In this document: positions 8,170-17,074 of the stretch, in pieces | How positions within the stretch are numbered: the stretch's first letter is position 1 | How the letters are laid out: the number at the start of each line of letters is the position of its first letter | Source of the DNA: M3007 sp044350425 | GTDB taxonomy: Bacteria; Bacteroidota; Bacteroidia; Chitinophagales; Saprospiraceae | Reading direction: 5' to 3' | Assembly (NCBI GenBank): GCA_044350425.1 | Contig: JBILHS010000001.1 | Coordinates: forward strand, 66,535-130,534 | DNA length: 64,000 nt | Notes under the pieces: generated by a model | The model's database searches: none | What the model saw: the letters and a program-made list of their open reading frames with translations, nothing else | Told to the model about the DNA's origin: nothing | Program-made: the position numbers and the translations under genes

Positions 8170-9390
8170 ATGGAGATCCTTTTCATTACACATAAATACC
8201 CGCCCTCCATTGGAGGTATGGAAAAACAGAGTTTCGAACTCACGCAAGGCATGAAAAAACATGCCAGGGTACATTTGTTGTGCTGTGACGGCTCGGAGTC
8301 GAAAGTTCGATTTTTCTGGTCTTTGAAAAGCCGTATCCGCGAAAAACTGAAGCAACATCCCGGCATTTCCATCCTGCATTTTAATGATGGACTGGCTGCT
8401 TCCTTTTGCTCAGATGAGCATGATTTTCCAGGGCTTGTTCGCAGCGTGACCGTTCATGGCCTGGACGTGGTTTTTCCAAATGCCTTCTTTCAACGCAAAA
8501 TTTTGCCCCGTTTCCGGCATTTTCAATCTTTGATCGCCGTCAGTCAGGCCACCGCTCAAGCATGTATAGACCGGGGGCTCAACCCTGAAAAAATTACGGT
8601 CATCCCCAATGGTGTAGACCATGAAATTGCAACTTATCAGCCTGACGCCACTGCACATCAGGCCTTTTTAGACCAATATGGCAGCATCTTGGGTGGTAAA
8701 AAAACGCTGATTCTGATGGGGAGGCCCGTTTTGCGCAAGGGATTCTCGTGGTTTTTAAACGCTGTATTCCCACAGCTTCCGGCAGATTTTCAGGTATTAA
8801 TCATAGGCCCTTTTAGAGAAACGCGCCCTTTTTCTGCTTATTTATTGGATTGTTTACCGACTGATTTTCGAAAACAAATTGAGTTGATGTTTGGGATGCC
8901 CTCTGATGAAGACAGGCTGCGCATTGTTTTAAAATCCCCGGAGCTTCAGGGACGTGTCCGACATCTTGGCCGCCTTCCGTTTACGGACATTATGCAAATT
9001 ATGTCGGCATCCCATGCTTTTCTCATGCCCAACATTCCGGTGCAAGGCGACATGGAAGGTTTTGGGCTGGTTTGCATCGAAGCCAACCTTCGCGGTTTGC
9101 CGGTATTTGCGTCCAATTTAGAAGGCATTACTGATGCGGTGCAGGATCAAAAAAACGGTTGGCTCCTTGCAGCAAATGACAGCGCTGCTTGGTTGAACGC
9201 ATTGGATGTTTTGAAACAGGATCCCGAATTTGTTCGCCACTTTGGCGTTCAAGCAAGACAGTATGTATTAGAAAATTTTGGCTGGGAAAAAATGACAGCA
9301 GCCTATTTCCATCATTTTAACAATAAGTTGGGATGTAATAACCGTCCGGCACAAGCAAAAGTATCACTCAAATCATTGAACTCACTATAA
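8170..9390 (+). CDS. Glycosyltransferase family 4
   Basis: A 406-residue GT-B glycosyltransferase. The N-terminus MEILFITHKYPPSIGGMEK is the classic GT4 start with the Gly-Gly-Met loop. The C-terminal half has ILMGRPVLRKGFSWF, RHLGRLPFTDIMQIMS and GFGLVCIEANLRGLPVFAS, carrying the nucleotide-sugar binding glutamates. It starts 2 bases after the flippase-like gene and is the last gene of the three-gene operon. Donor and acceptor are unknown. Its position just before the sphingolipid genes makes a glycosphingolipid role possible, but a promoter and a regulator gene separate the two groups. Confidence 0.91.
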   Translation: MEILFITHKYPPSIGGMEKQSFELTQGMKKHARVHLLCCDGSESKVRFFWSLKSRIREKLKQHPGISILHFNDGLAASFCSDEHDFPGLVRSVTVHGLDVVFPNAFFQRKILPRFRHFQSLIAVSQATAQACIDRGLNPEKITVIPNGVDHEIATYQPDATAHQAFLDQYGSILGGKKTLILMGRPVLRKGFSWFLNAVFPQLPADFQVLIIGPFRETRPFSAYLLDCLPTDFRKQIELMFGMPSDEDRLRIVLKSPELQGRVRHLGRLPFTDIMQIMSASHAFLMPNIPVQGDMEGFGLVCIEANLRGLPVFASNLEGITDAVQDQKNGWLLAANDSAAWLNALDVLKQDPEFVRHFGVQARQYVLENFGWEKMTAAYFHHFNNKLGCNNRPAQAKVSLKSLNSL

Positions 9391-9406
9391 TCACAGCATA
9401 CCTTTG
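9376..9406 (+). promoter_or_regulatory. Promoter of the TetR-family gene (TTG - 20 bp - TACCTTTG)
   Basis: A -33 TTG at 9376-9378 and a perfect -7 box TACCTTTG at 9399-9406, separated by 20 bases, match the Bacteroidota consensus. The leader to the GTG start at 9444 would be about 30 bases. The promoter overlaps the end of the upstream glycosyltransferase. Confidence 0.75.
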
Positions 9407-9443
9407 CCCACATGAGAAAAATAAAACCTAATATACAGCAACC

Positions 9444-10058
9444 GTGACAGCAACAAAAAGCACAGAAGAGACCATCCTTGATGCCGCCAGAGAAGTATTC
9501 ATGCAAAAAGGATTTGCAGCATCCAGAATGTGTGAAATAGCCAAAATAGCCAACATTAATCAGGCATTACTGCATTACTACTTCCGCAAAAAAGACAAGC
9601 TGTTTGAGATCATTTTTGAGCAGGAGTCCAGAAAATTCCACGTTGATTTCCTGACTATTCTTAATTCAAACCATACTTTTTTTGAAAAAATAAAGCGAAT
9701 GGTTGCGAAGGATATTGAAAAGATGTCATCGGCTCCCGCACTCCCAATGTTCATGTTAAACGAGATGCATAGCAATCCGGAACGATTGAACCAGTTTTTA
9801 GGATCAAACCACCGTCATGTTGAGATATTTAATGTGTTCAGTGATATGGTCGTCAAAGAGCAGTCCGAAGGTCGGATCAAACCTGTTTGCCCCAGACAAC
9901 TATTTTTGTCCATTCTTGGATTGACCATGTTTCCCTTCCTGGCCCAGCCGATGATCAAACACGTTTTGAACATAGATGACCAGACATTTGATCAAATAAT
10001 CGCTGACCGGGTGGAGTATGCCAGTGATATGCTCATCCAATCCTTGAAGATTTCTTAG
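9444..10058 (+). CDS. TetR/AcrR-family transcriptional regulator
   Basis: A 204-residue regulator starting at GTG 9444. The N-terminal helix-turn-helix domain (about residues 8-55) shows the family pattern ILDAAREVFMQKGF, ..CEIAKIANINQALLHYYFRKKDKLFE. The C-terminal ligand-binding domain is unspecific, as usual for the family. It has its own promoter. The nearest palindrome of the kind such repressors bind lies about 280 bases downstream, in front of the sphingolipid operon, so control of that operon by lipid or envelope stress is a reasonable inference. Confidence 0.92.
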   Translation: MTATKSTEETILDAAREVFMQKGFAASRMCEIAKIANINQALLHYYFRKKDKLFEIIFEQESRKFHVDFLTILNSNHTFFEKIKRMVAKDIEKMSSAPALPMFMLNEMHSNPERLNQFLGSNHRHVEIFNVFSDMVVKEQSEGRIKPVCPRQLFLSILGLTMFPFLAQPMIKHVLNIDDQTFDQIIADRVEYASDMLIQSLKIS

Positions 10059-10294
10059 AAACGCCAGTTGATTGAAATCAACTGCTTGACAGGCAATATT
10101 TCCTGAAGACCGTATTGGTTCAACTGTCGAACAATACCGTTCAACCGTCGGAAATTACCATTCACCCCAAAGCCTTTGATCGACTTTTGTCCTTGCCTCA
10201 ACTTGCGCTCGATAACCAGCCTTGGTCCCCAAAAAAAGCTTTTTTGAAAGCCAATGCTTGGTTTAGCGTGTGGCCGCTTTCTCCCCAAAAACAT
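10055..10294 (-). pseudogene. Relic of an outer-membrane beta-barrel protein C-terminus
   Basis: On the minus strand an open frame of 79 codons reads like the last strands of an outer-membrane barrel: FWGPRLVIERKLRQGQKSIK, then FGVNGNFRRLNGIVRQLN, ending in LISINWRF with the terminal aromatic residue typical of barrel proteins. No signal peptide or N-terminal part is found upstream. The most likely reading is a degraded gene tail in the 395-base gap after the TetR gene; a chance frame remains possible. Confidence 0.35.
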
Positions 10295-10339
10295 TCTTAA
10301 TTCCAGTCAACCAAAATCAGAAACAAATGTTATTGTTTT

Positions 10340-10361
10340 AATTTAACTAAATAGTTAAATT
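10340..10361. promoter_or_regulatory. 22-bp palindrome, candidate TetR-type operator upstream of spt
   Basis: A perfect inverted repeat with 10-base arms (AATTTAACTA / TAGTTAAATT) and a 2-base centre. Size and symmetry fit an operator for a dimeric TetR-family repressor, and a TetR gene lies directly upstream. It sits about 93 bases before the spt start codon. Its AT-only stem makes a terminator less likely even though T residues follow. Confidence 0.55.
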
Positions 10362-10453
10362 TTTTAATCCACTTGCAGTGTTTGCAACTATATTGACTTT
10401 CTGAAAATTGCGATTAGCTCACATTTTCTACAACAAACAAAATTCTTAAGGCA

Positions 10454-11659
10454 ATGGACCAAAACCTACTACAAAAAATCCGGGGATATGACGTTGCGGA
10501 TCAGCTAAAAGAGGCCAACTTATACCCCTATTTCCGTGTGATTGAATCAGAACAGGACACTGAAGTGATGATCGATGGAAAGCCGGCACTGATGTTCGGC
10601 TCCAACAGTTACCTGGGACTGACCAACCACCCCAAGCTTAAAGAAGCTTCAAATCGTGCCGTGCAACAATATGGAACCGGATGTGCCGGATCCCGTTTTC
10701 TGAACGGCACGCTTAAGATCCATATTGAACTGGAGGAGGCCCTGGCCAATTATCTGAACAAAGAAGCCGTACTGCTTTACAGCACCGGTTTTCAGGCGAA
10801 TCTGGGGGCGATTGCGCCCCTCGCGGGCCGAAACGACTACTTGTTTATTGATGAGCTGGTACATGCCTCTATCATTGACGGCACACGACTTTCTTTTGGA
10901 AAAGTGATGAAATATCGGCACAATGACATGGAATCACTCGAAAAACAACTTCGTCGTACAGAAGGAGAGGGTTCAAAAATCATCGTCATGGATGGCATTT
11001 TTAGCATGGAAGGCGACATTGCCAACCTGCCAGGCATTGTCAAACTTGCCGAACAATACGATGCAACGGTCATAGTAGACGATGCACATGCGATTGGAGT
11101 GATCGGTACCGGCGGCAGAGGTACCGGCGACCACTTTGGTTTACAACACAAAATGGATATGATCGTAGGTACTTTTTCAAAATCACTGGCATCCCTGGGT
11201 GGTTTTGTAGCTGCCGACCATGACATGATCAATTACCTGAAGCACAACTCGCGCGCCCTTATATTCAGCGCTAGCATGACACCTGCTTCAGCGGCCAGTG
11301 CACTGGCTGCGCTGGAGATCATCCAGACTGAACCGGAGCGTATTGATAAACTTTGGCAAAACACCCATTACGCGATGGCCCAATTGAAGAGCGCCGGCTT
11401 TGAAATCGGGCATACAGAATCTCCTATTTTGCCCATTTACATTCGCGACAACCAAAAAACCTTCCAGTTTGCCCGCATGATGGCGGATGATGGCGTATTC
11501 GTAAATCCTGTTGTTTCTCCAGCAGTACGAAGTACAGATTCTTTGATCCGATTCTCTTTAATGGCTACCCACTCTTTTGAACAGATTGACCGGGCTGTAG
11601 AGATCATGTATGCCAATGCTCAGCAACTTGAGTTGCATGAACTGGCCAGTTTTCAATAG
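10454..11659 (+). CDS. spt: Serine palmitoyltransferase (alpha-oxoamine synthase family)
   Basis: A 401-residue PLP enzyme of the alpha-oxoamine synthase family, predicted to condense serine with a long-chain acyl-CoA or acyl-ACP to 3-ketosphinganine, the first step of sphingolipid synthesis. Visible: the N-terminal substrate loop GSNSYLGLTNHPKLKEA, GTGCAGSRFLNGT, the PLP-stacking region DELVHASIIDG, the PLP aspartate in VDDAHAIGVIG, and the Schiff-base lysine in TFSKS (about Lys243). The family also contains KBL and BioF. The FMFGSNSYLG/GCAGSRFLNG pattern and the two downstream genes favour serine palmitoyltransferase. It is the first gene of a three-gene operon and lies behind a candidate operator. 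Confidence 0.9.
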   Translation: MDQNLLQKIRGYDVADQLKEANLYPYFRVIESEQDTEVMIDGKPALMFGSNSYLGLTNHPKLKEASNRAVQQYGTGCAGSRFLNGTLKIHIELEEALANYLNKEAVLLYSTGFQANLGAIAPLAGRNDYLFIDELVHASIIDGTRLSFGKVMKYRHNDMESLEKQLRRTEGEGSKIIVMDGIFSMEGDIANLPGIVKLAEQYDATVIVDDAHAIGVIGTGGRGTGDHFGLQHKMDMIVGTFSKSLASLGGFVAADHDMINYLKHNSRALIFSASMTPASAASALAALEIIQTEPERIDKLWQNTHYAMAQLKSAGFEIGHTESPILPIYIRDNQKTFQFARMMADDGVFVNPVVSPAVRSTDSLIRFSLMATHSFEQIDRAVEIMYANAQQLELHELASFQ

Positions 11660-11677
11660 TTTGAATCATTTGTACTT

Positions 11678-12847
11678 ATGAGTCTTACCACTACTTTGGC
11701 CCCTGACCAAATTGAAAGTCATTCGATTCAGATTGAACACGTGCAAGGAAATAAAGCCCTGAAGCAATTCATCGACTTTCCACACGATCTTTTTGCAGGC
11801 GACCCCAACTATGTACCTGAATTATTTATGGCCCAGGAGGCGTTGTTGAACCCCAAAAAAAGCCCGTTTTTTCAACACTCTACGGCAGAATACTTTCTTG
11901 CCCGATCGGCTAGCGGGAAGATTCTGGGGCGAATTGCGGCGATCAATAACAAGAATTACACTGCTTTCACGGGCGACAAAGCTGGTTTTTTTGGTTTTTT
12001 TGATGTGGTAGAGGATTACAACGTGGCTAAAGCGCTGCTGGATACAGCTTCAGATTGGTTGCGACAACAGGGTTTTGGTACTGTGCTGGGGCCTGTTAAT
12101 TTATCCACCAATGAAACCTGTGGTGTGTTGATCGAAAATTTTGATGAGCCGCCTTTTGTGCTGACGACTTATAATTACCCCTATTACGCTGAATTTTTAG
12201 ACCGGTATGGCTTCGTAAAAAACACCGATTTGCTGAGCTATGAGCTTTTTCCTAAAAATCTCACCCCCAAGATGCAGGAGTTGAGCAATCAGTTGGAAAA
12301 CCGACTTGCTCAGAACGGAATCACGATCCGGACCATCAACATGAAGGATTTTGATGCCGAAGTGAACCGTTTTTTACCCATATACAATGCTTCCTGGGAT
12401 AAAAATTTAGGCTTTGTACCCATGACGGAGGCTGAAGTAAGGCAATTGGGTAAAGACCTGAAAATGGCCATAGATCCGGAATTCATATATTTTGCAGAAA
12501 AAGCCGGAAAAACCATTGGGATCGCACTGTCTATCCCAAACCTTAATGAGGTTTTTATCAAAATCCCCAAGGGCCGGTTGTTTCCAACCGGGGTATTTAA
12601 GTTCCTTTTTGGCCGAAAATCCATTAAAACCCTTCGAATCGTTGCATTGGGTATTCTGCCAGAATTCAGGCGAACGGGTCTGGATGTCTGTTTTTATGTT
12701 AGAAGTTACGAGACCGCCCTGCGCAAAGGTATCCAGCGTGCCGAAGCCTCCTGGATTTTGGAAAACAATGACCTGATGAACCGGGCACTCGTGCAAATTC
12801 AGGGAAAAGTCTTCAGAAAACATCGAATTTACGAGAAATCGCTCTAA
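11678..12847 (+). CDS. GNAT-fold acyltransferase, candidate bacterial ceramide synthase
   Basis: A 389-residue protein with a GNAT-like C-terminal half (IRTINMKDFDAEVNRFLPIYN, LGFVPMTEAEV, VALGILPEFRRTGLD acetyl-CoA-type loop). The N-terminal region contains DLFAGDPNYVPE and LGPVNLSTNETCG. Proteins of this type near serine palmitoyltransferase include the bacterial ceramide synthase (bCerS), which N-acylates the sphingoid base. I assign that role from family resemblance and operon position, not from a diagnostic motif. It starts 18 bases after spt and ends 3 bases before the epimerase gene. The alternative is an uncharacterised N-acyltransferase. Confidence 0.72.
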   Translation: MSLTTTLAPDQIESHSIQIEHVQGNKALKQFIDFPHDLFAGDPNYVPELFMAQEALLNPKKSPFFQHSTAEYFLARSASGKILGRIAAINNKNYTAFTGDKAGFFGFFDVVEDYNVAKALLDTASDWLRQQGFGTVLGPVNLSTNETCGVLIENFDEPPFVLTTYNYPYYAEFLDRYGFVKNTDLLSYELFPKNLTPKMQELSNQLENRLAQNGITIRTINMKDFDAEVNRFLPIYNASWDKNLGFVPMTEAEVRQLGKDLKMAIDPEFIYFAEKAGKTIGIALSIPNLNEVFIKIPKGRLFPTGVFKFLFGRKSIKTLRIVALGILPEFRRTGLDVCFYVRSYETALRKGIQRAEASWILENNDLMNRALVQIQGKVFRKHRIYEKSL

Positions 12848-12850
12848 ACC

Positions 12851-13852
12851 ATGGCACGCATTCTTATTACTGGAGCCAGTGGATTTATTGGTGGACATTT
12901 AGTTGCTAAAGCACTTGAAAATGGCCACGAAGTTACTGCTGCGACCCGTCCCAACAGCGATCGGACCCGCTTGAAGGATGACCGGATTCAATTTCTGGAC
13001 TTGCCCTTGGGAGACCAGGATGGCATGACCATCCTAATCCAAAAAGCTGGGCGTTTTGACTGGGTGATACACAATGCCGGGGTAACCAAAGCCCTTTCCA
13101 GCACTGGATATCACGAGGGAAATACTGAAAATACCCGCCGGCTAACAATGGCCTTGCAAAATGCAGGTTTGCTGCCCGACAAGTTTTTATTTGTCAGCAG
13201 TTTAGCCGCCTTGGGCGCTGCGCCGGCAGGTAACACCATGATCCAGGCCAACCAGACACCCAAGCCGCTCAGCCTTTACGGCGAAAGCAAGCTCCAAACG
13301 GAGCTTTTTTTGGAATCTTTTAATCCGGCCTTTCCCTGGGTAGTGGTACAGCCAACAGCGGTGTATGGGCCTTGGGAGCGAGACATTTTAAGTTTCATTA
13401 AATTGGTCAACCGAGGCTTGGAACTAAGCATTGGCAGACAATCCCAACGCCTGAGTTTTATACATGCCATCGATGTAGCCCACGCTATTTTCCAGATTTT
13501 GGAAACGACAACCGCCGTTAATCATAGAAAATTCATTTTATCAGATGGCAATGCTTATAAAACGGAAGACCTGGGCACAGCCGTCCGGGAAGCCCTGGGA
13601 AGAAAAAATACAGTAAAAATCAGAGTCCCGCTGGGGTTGATAAAACCGGTCGCGGGCATTGCAGAAACGATTGGTCGGTGGCAAAACAAAGCCTCTGCCC
13701 TGAACCGGGACAAAATCCCGGAACTGGCCGCCGAAAACTGGCATTGTGATACCACCCCACTATTTGACGAACTAAATTTCAATCCTACATTCGACTTATC
13801 TCGCGGCATACACCAAACCGTAAAATGGTATCGGCAAGCAGGTTGGTTATAA
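12851..13852 (+). CDS. NAD(P)-dependent epimerase/dehydratase-type reductase, candidate ceramide reductase CerR
   Basis: A 333-residue extended short-chain dehydrogenase. The Rossmann nucleotide-binding motif ITGASGFIGGHL lies at the N-terminus, VSSLAALGAA precedes the active site, and the catalytic YGESK has Tyr143 and Lys147. In bacteria that make sphingolipids, an epimerase-like enzyme of this kind reduces the keto group of the sphingoid backbone. Its place as third gene after spt and the acyltransferase, 3 bases apart, makes that the best guess. A nucleotide-sugar epimerase is the main alternative. Confidence 0.75.
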   Translation: MARILITGASGFIGGHLVAKALENGHEVTAATRPNSDRTRLKDDRIQFLDLPLGDQDGMTILIQKAGRFDWVIHNAGVTKALSSTGYHEGNTENTRRLTMALQNAGLLPDKFLFVSSLAALGAAPAGNTMIQANQTPKPLSLYGESKLQTELFLESFNPAFPWVVVQPTAVYGPWERDILSFIKLVNRGLELSIGRQSQRLSFIHAIDVAHAIFQILETTTAVNHRKFILSDGNAYKTEDLGTAVREALGRKNTVKIRVPLGLIKPVAGIAETIGRWQNKASALNRDKIPELAAENWHCDTTPLFDELNFNPTFDLSRGIHQTVKWYRQAGWL

Positions 13853-13896
13853 CAAAAAGCTCTTTAGAGCCCTAAAAATCATATACAGTCTTGGTC

Positions 13897-16476
13897 ATGA
13901 ACCATTCTAAACCAATTTTTTACCTAAAGTACAGCTTACTGCTTTGGGCCTTTATTTCTTCAACCTGGGTGGCCGCTCAAAATAATCCAACCACCATTCA
14001 TGGCAAAGTGGTGGATACCCGGACCAACGAAACATTGCCCTATGCAACGGTTCAGGCAAAGGGCATCAACCTGGGTTCCCGAACTGACTTAGACGGCAAC
14101 TTTCTATTGGAATCCCCTGCGCTGATAAATCAGATCCAGGTATCCTATGTTGGATATAAAACAGCGACGATCAACGTCAAACCCGGGGAGCACAATGAAA
14201 TCACGATACGACTTTCAGAAGCGACCGTTACCTTGAACGAGGTAGAAATCCGACCTGAAAAATATCGCCGAAAAAACAATCCCGCCATCAATCTGATCGG
14301 CCAGGTATTTGCACACAAAGATCAAAATCGCAGGCAAGGGCTTGATTTTTACAACTATGAAGCCTATGAGAAACTACAATTGGACATCAACAACGTCAGC
14401 GAAAAGTTTCGCAATCGCCGTTCGCTGCGCAAGTTTCAGTTCATTTTTGAAAATGTGGATACCAATGCGGTAAATGGCAAAATTGCCTTGCCGGTTTATT
14501 TGCGGGAGCGTTTGATGAGCGTTTATTACCGCAAGGATCCGAAGTCAGAAAAGGAATTTATAACCGGAGAACAGCAAACCGGATTGAAAGGCTATCTGGA
14601 AGAAGATGGAGTATCTGCTTACCTGAATAACCTCTATCAAAATGTGGATATTTACGATGCCAACATTAGCCTTCTGAGTACTCAATTTGTTGGTCCATTG
14701 TCAAATCTGGCCCCCTCCATCTACCGGTTTTATATCATTGATACCGTTGAGTACCAGGGTGCTAAATACGTGGATCTCTTTTTTGCCCCCGGCAATAAAA
14801 ATGATCTGGCTTTTGTCGGAAACATGCTGGTGTCTCTGGATTCGACCTATGCCGTGCGAAAGGTTCAAATGGGTATTTCTAAAAAAATAAACCTGAATTG
14901 GGTCTCTGATTTACACTTGGAACAGGAATTCGATTTTTTTGGGACTGGAGAAGACCGTCGACTCATGTTGGTGAAGGACGAGATCTCCATGGATTTTCAA
15001 TTGCTTAAATCCGAAAAAGGAAGAAGTGTTTTGGGGCACAAGTCCGTGTCTTATCAAAATTACCAACTCAACGAGCCTTTGCCTGATAGCCTGTTTCGGA
15101 CAAACCAGATTACGATTGCAGATGAAAATTCGAAACAACGGGATGCCAGTTTCTGGGTTAATCGCCGCCATAATCCACTCTCGAAAACCGAATTAGGTAT
15201 TTTCAAAATGGTGGACAGTGTTCAAAATGTCCCTGCTTTTCGGCGCACCATGGATATTGCGGTATTGCTTCTGGCAGGATTCAAGAGTTTTGGCTGGTTT
15301 GATCTGGGACCAGTTAATACATTCTACAGCTTTAATGATATTGAAGGTTTCAGACCTCGTATCGGCGGAAGGACCAATGCTCGTCTGGCCAAAAACATCT
15401 TGCTGGAAGGATATGCGGCCTACGGATTTAAGGACGAAAAATGGAAATACTATGGAGGGGTGACATACGCCTTTGGCAATAAAAAACCATTGGCATTCCC
15501 TATGAATCAACTGACCGTATCCTACCAGAACGAGACGCAAATACCAGGTGAAAGCCTTCAATTTGTTCAGGAAGACAACATCTTGCTCTCTTTTAAACGA
15601 GGCGTGAATAACAAAATGTTGTACAATCGTGCCCTTCAGGTAGAATACATGCGGGAATTGCGTCGGGGTGTGAGTTATTCCCTGACTTTTCGGCAAGTAC
15701 AAAAAACGCCCGCAGGCACCTTGTTGTTTGATTATCAGAAAATTGGGGTCGAGGGGTCGCTTTATCAGGTTCAGGTAGCTACGGCGACCCTGGGATTTTC
15801 GATCCGGTATGCTCCCAATGAAAAATTCTATCAGGGTAAAACCTACCGGATCCCGGTTATGAACAAATACCCGGTGTTTCAGGTTAATTTCCAGGCAGGT
15901 ATGAAAGACATCCTTGGAGGAGAATACAATTATCAGACCCTGGTGGCTAAGGTATCCAAGACCTTCTATATCGCACCGCTCGGTATTTCTGAATGGGCCC
16001 TGGAAGCCGGACGGGTGTTTGGCACTGTGCCTTATCCCCTGTTGGAAATACATCGCGCCAATCAGAGTTTCTCTTATCAATTACAAGCCTACAACCTGAT
16101 GAATTTTCTGGAGTTCGCCAGTGACAAGTATGCTGCATTGAGTATTCAACACAATTTTGGAGGCTTCTTCTTTAATAAGATTCCTTGGTTACGTCGTTTG
16201 AAATGGCGGGAAGTTGCCAGCTTTAAAGGTTTGTACGGTGGTTTGGATAAAAGAAATCAGCCTTCTGCTTCTAATAGCCTGCTTCGTTTCCCTGTGGATG
16301 AAAATGGAAGAACCGTCACGAATACCTTAGAGAACAAACCCTACATGGAGGCTAGTGTTGGTATTGCCAATATCTTCAAACTGTTCCGGGTAGACTATGT
16401 GCGTCGCTTGACCTATACTGATTTGCCAGGAGTGAGCAAGTGGGGTATTCGAGCCCGGTTTAAATTGGATTTTTAA
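13897..16476 (+). CDS. DUF5686-type outer-membrane protein with carboxypeptidase-like regulatory domain
   Basis: An 859-residue exported protein: a signal peptide ending in STWVAAQ, then a carboxypeptidase-regulatory-like beta-sandwich (about residues 27-115, IHGKVVDTRTNETLPYATV to LNEVEIRPE), then the large DUF5686 region that is strand-rich toward the end (SVGIANIFKLFRVDYVRRLT to WGIRARFKLDF). Such proteins are abundant in Bacteroidota outer membranes and of unknown function. ATG at 13897 is chosen over the in-frame TTG at 13891. The next gene starts 20 bases later on the same strand. Confidence 0.85.
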   Translation: MNHSKPIFYLKYSLLLWAFISSTWVAAQNNPTTIHGKVVDTRTNETLPYATVQAKGINLGSRTDLDGNFLLESPALINQIQVSYVGYKTATINVKPGEHNEITIRLSEATVTLNEVEIRPEKYRRKNNPAINLIGQVFAHKDQNRRQGLDFYNYEAYEKLQLDINNVSEKFRNRRSLRKFQFIFENVDTNAVNGKIALPVYLRERLMSVYYRKDPKSEKEFITGEQQTGLKGYLEEDGVSAYLNNLYQNVDIYDANISLLSTQFVGPLSNLAPSIYRFYIIDTVEYQGAKYVDLFFAPGNKNDLAFVGNMLVSLDSTYAVRKVQMGISKKINLNWVSDLHLEQEFDFFGTGEDRRLMLVKDEISMDFQLLKSEKGRSVLGHKSVSYQNYQLNEPLPDSLFRTNQITIADENSKQRDASFWVNRRHNPLSKTELGIFKMVDSVQNVPAFRRTMDIAVLLLAGFKSFGWFDLGPVNTFYSFNDIEGFRPRIGGRTNARLAKNILLEGYAAYGFKDEKWKYYGGVTYAFGNKKPLAFPMNQLTVSYQNETQIPGESLQFVQEDNILLSFKRGVNNKMLYNRALQVEYMRELRRGVSYSLTFRQVQKTPAGTLLFDYQKIGVEGSLYQVQVATATLGFSIRYAPNEKFYQGKTYRIPVMNKYPVFQVNFQAGMKDILGGEYNYQTLVAKVSKTFYIAPLGISEWALEAGRVFGTVPYPLLEIHRANQSFSYQLQAYNLMNFLEFASDKYAALSIQHNFGGFFFNKIPWLRRLKWREVASFKGLYGGLDKRNQPSASNSLLRFPVDENGRTVTNTLENKPYMEASVGIANIFKLFRVDYVRRLTYTDLPGVSKWGIRARFKLDF

Positions 16477-16496
16477 TCACAAGTAGATCTCAAACA

Positions 16497-17027
16497 ATGA
16501 AAAAGTCTTTTTGGGTCCTATTCCTGGGGCTTTCCAGTTTCTATCTTCAGAGCCAGACCACCTACCCTACCCCACCAGATTTATTTCAAAGGCTATTTTA
16601 TATCCAACGCACCGGAAGTCCAAATACAGTAGTTTATGATGCAAAATTCGGCGCAGATGGCCAGTTTCAAAAAGATCAACCCATTGATGTGTATTGGTTG
16701 CGTTTTTCAGATTATGGACAACGGCAGGATTTGAATTATTTGCAACGTACACTGGCCTATGGCGTAAGCGCACGGATGGCTGAAAGCGCAAATGAGTACA
16801 TCTTCAACCTGGTTTCCTACGGGCAACGAAAGTTTCGTTTGAAAAAAAATGCACAGGGCAGACCTGTAGCCGTCATGATGCTCAATGGCAAAGAGGTGTA
16901 TCTTAAAAGGGTGTTCATTGATCTTGAACCTACGCTTTTTGGCCTCAAGCCCAATATTCATTTCGTGGAAATTTTTGGCATAGAAGCTCTGACCGGTCGA
17001 ATGGCCTATGAGAAGTTTGTGCCCTAG
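16497..17027 (+). CDS. Exported DUF4833-family protein
   Basis: A 176-residue protein with a signal peptide (KKSFWVLFLGLSSFYLQSQ). The mature domain contains LFYIQRTGSPNTVVYDAKF and DVYWLRFSDYGQRQDLNYLQ, patterns I associate with DUF4833, a family of exported Bacteroidota proteins without known activity. It follows the DUF5686 gene by 20 bases and is probably cotranscribed with it. A convergent gene lies downstream. Confidence 0.78.
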   Translation: MKKSFWVLFLGLSSFYLQSQTTYPTPPDLFQRLFYIQRTGSPNTVVYDAKFGADGQFQKDQPIDVYWLRFSDYGQRQDLNYLQRTLAYGVSARMAESANEYIFNLVSYGQRKFRLKKNAQGRPVAVMMLNGKEVYLKRVFIDLEPTLFGLKPNIHFVEIFGIEALTGRMAYEKFVP

Positions 17028-17074
17028 AGTGTGTCTGAAAAACATTGCCGGAGATGAACTCTAAGGTAGTTGAC

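Noticed and set aside
10340..10361. The palindrome before spt as a rho-independent terminator
   Set aside because: The stem is almost entirely A/T with a 2-base centre, too weak for a terminator; its place between a TetR gene and an operon fits an operator better.
12407..12898. A 163-codon minus-strand frame opposite the GNAT acyltransferase
   Set aside because: Shadow of the well-supported sense gene; no recognisable domain.
15193..16080. A 295-codon open frame on the minus strand inside the DUF5686 gene
   Set aside because: It is antisense to a clear exported-protein gene, has no family-like motif, no signal peptide and no promoter; its content mirrors the codons of the sense gene.
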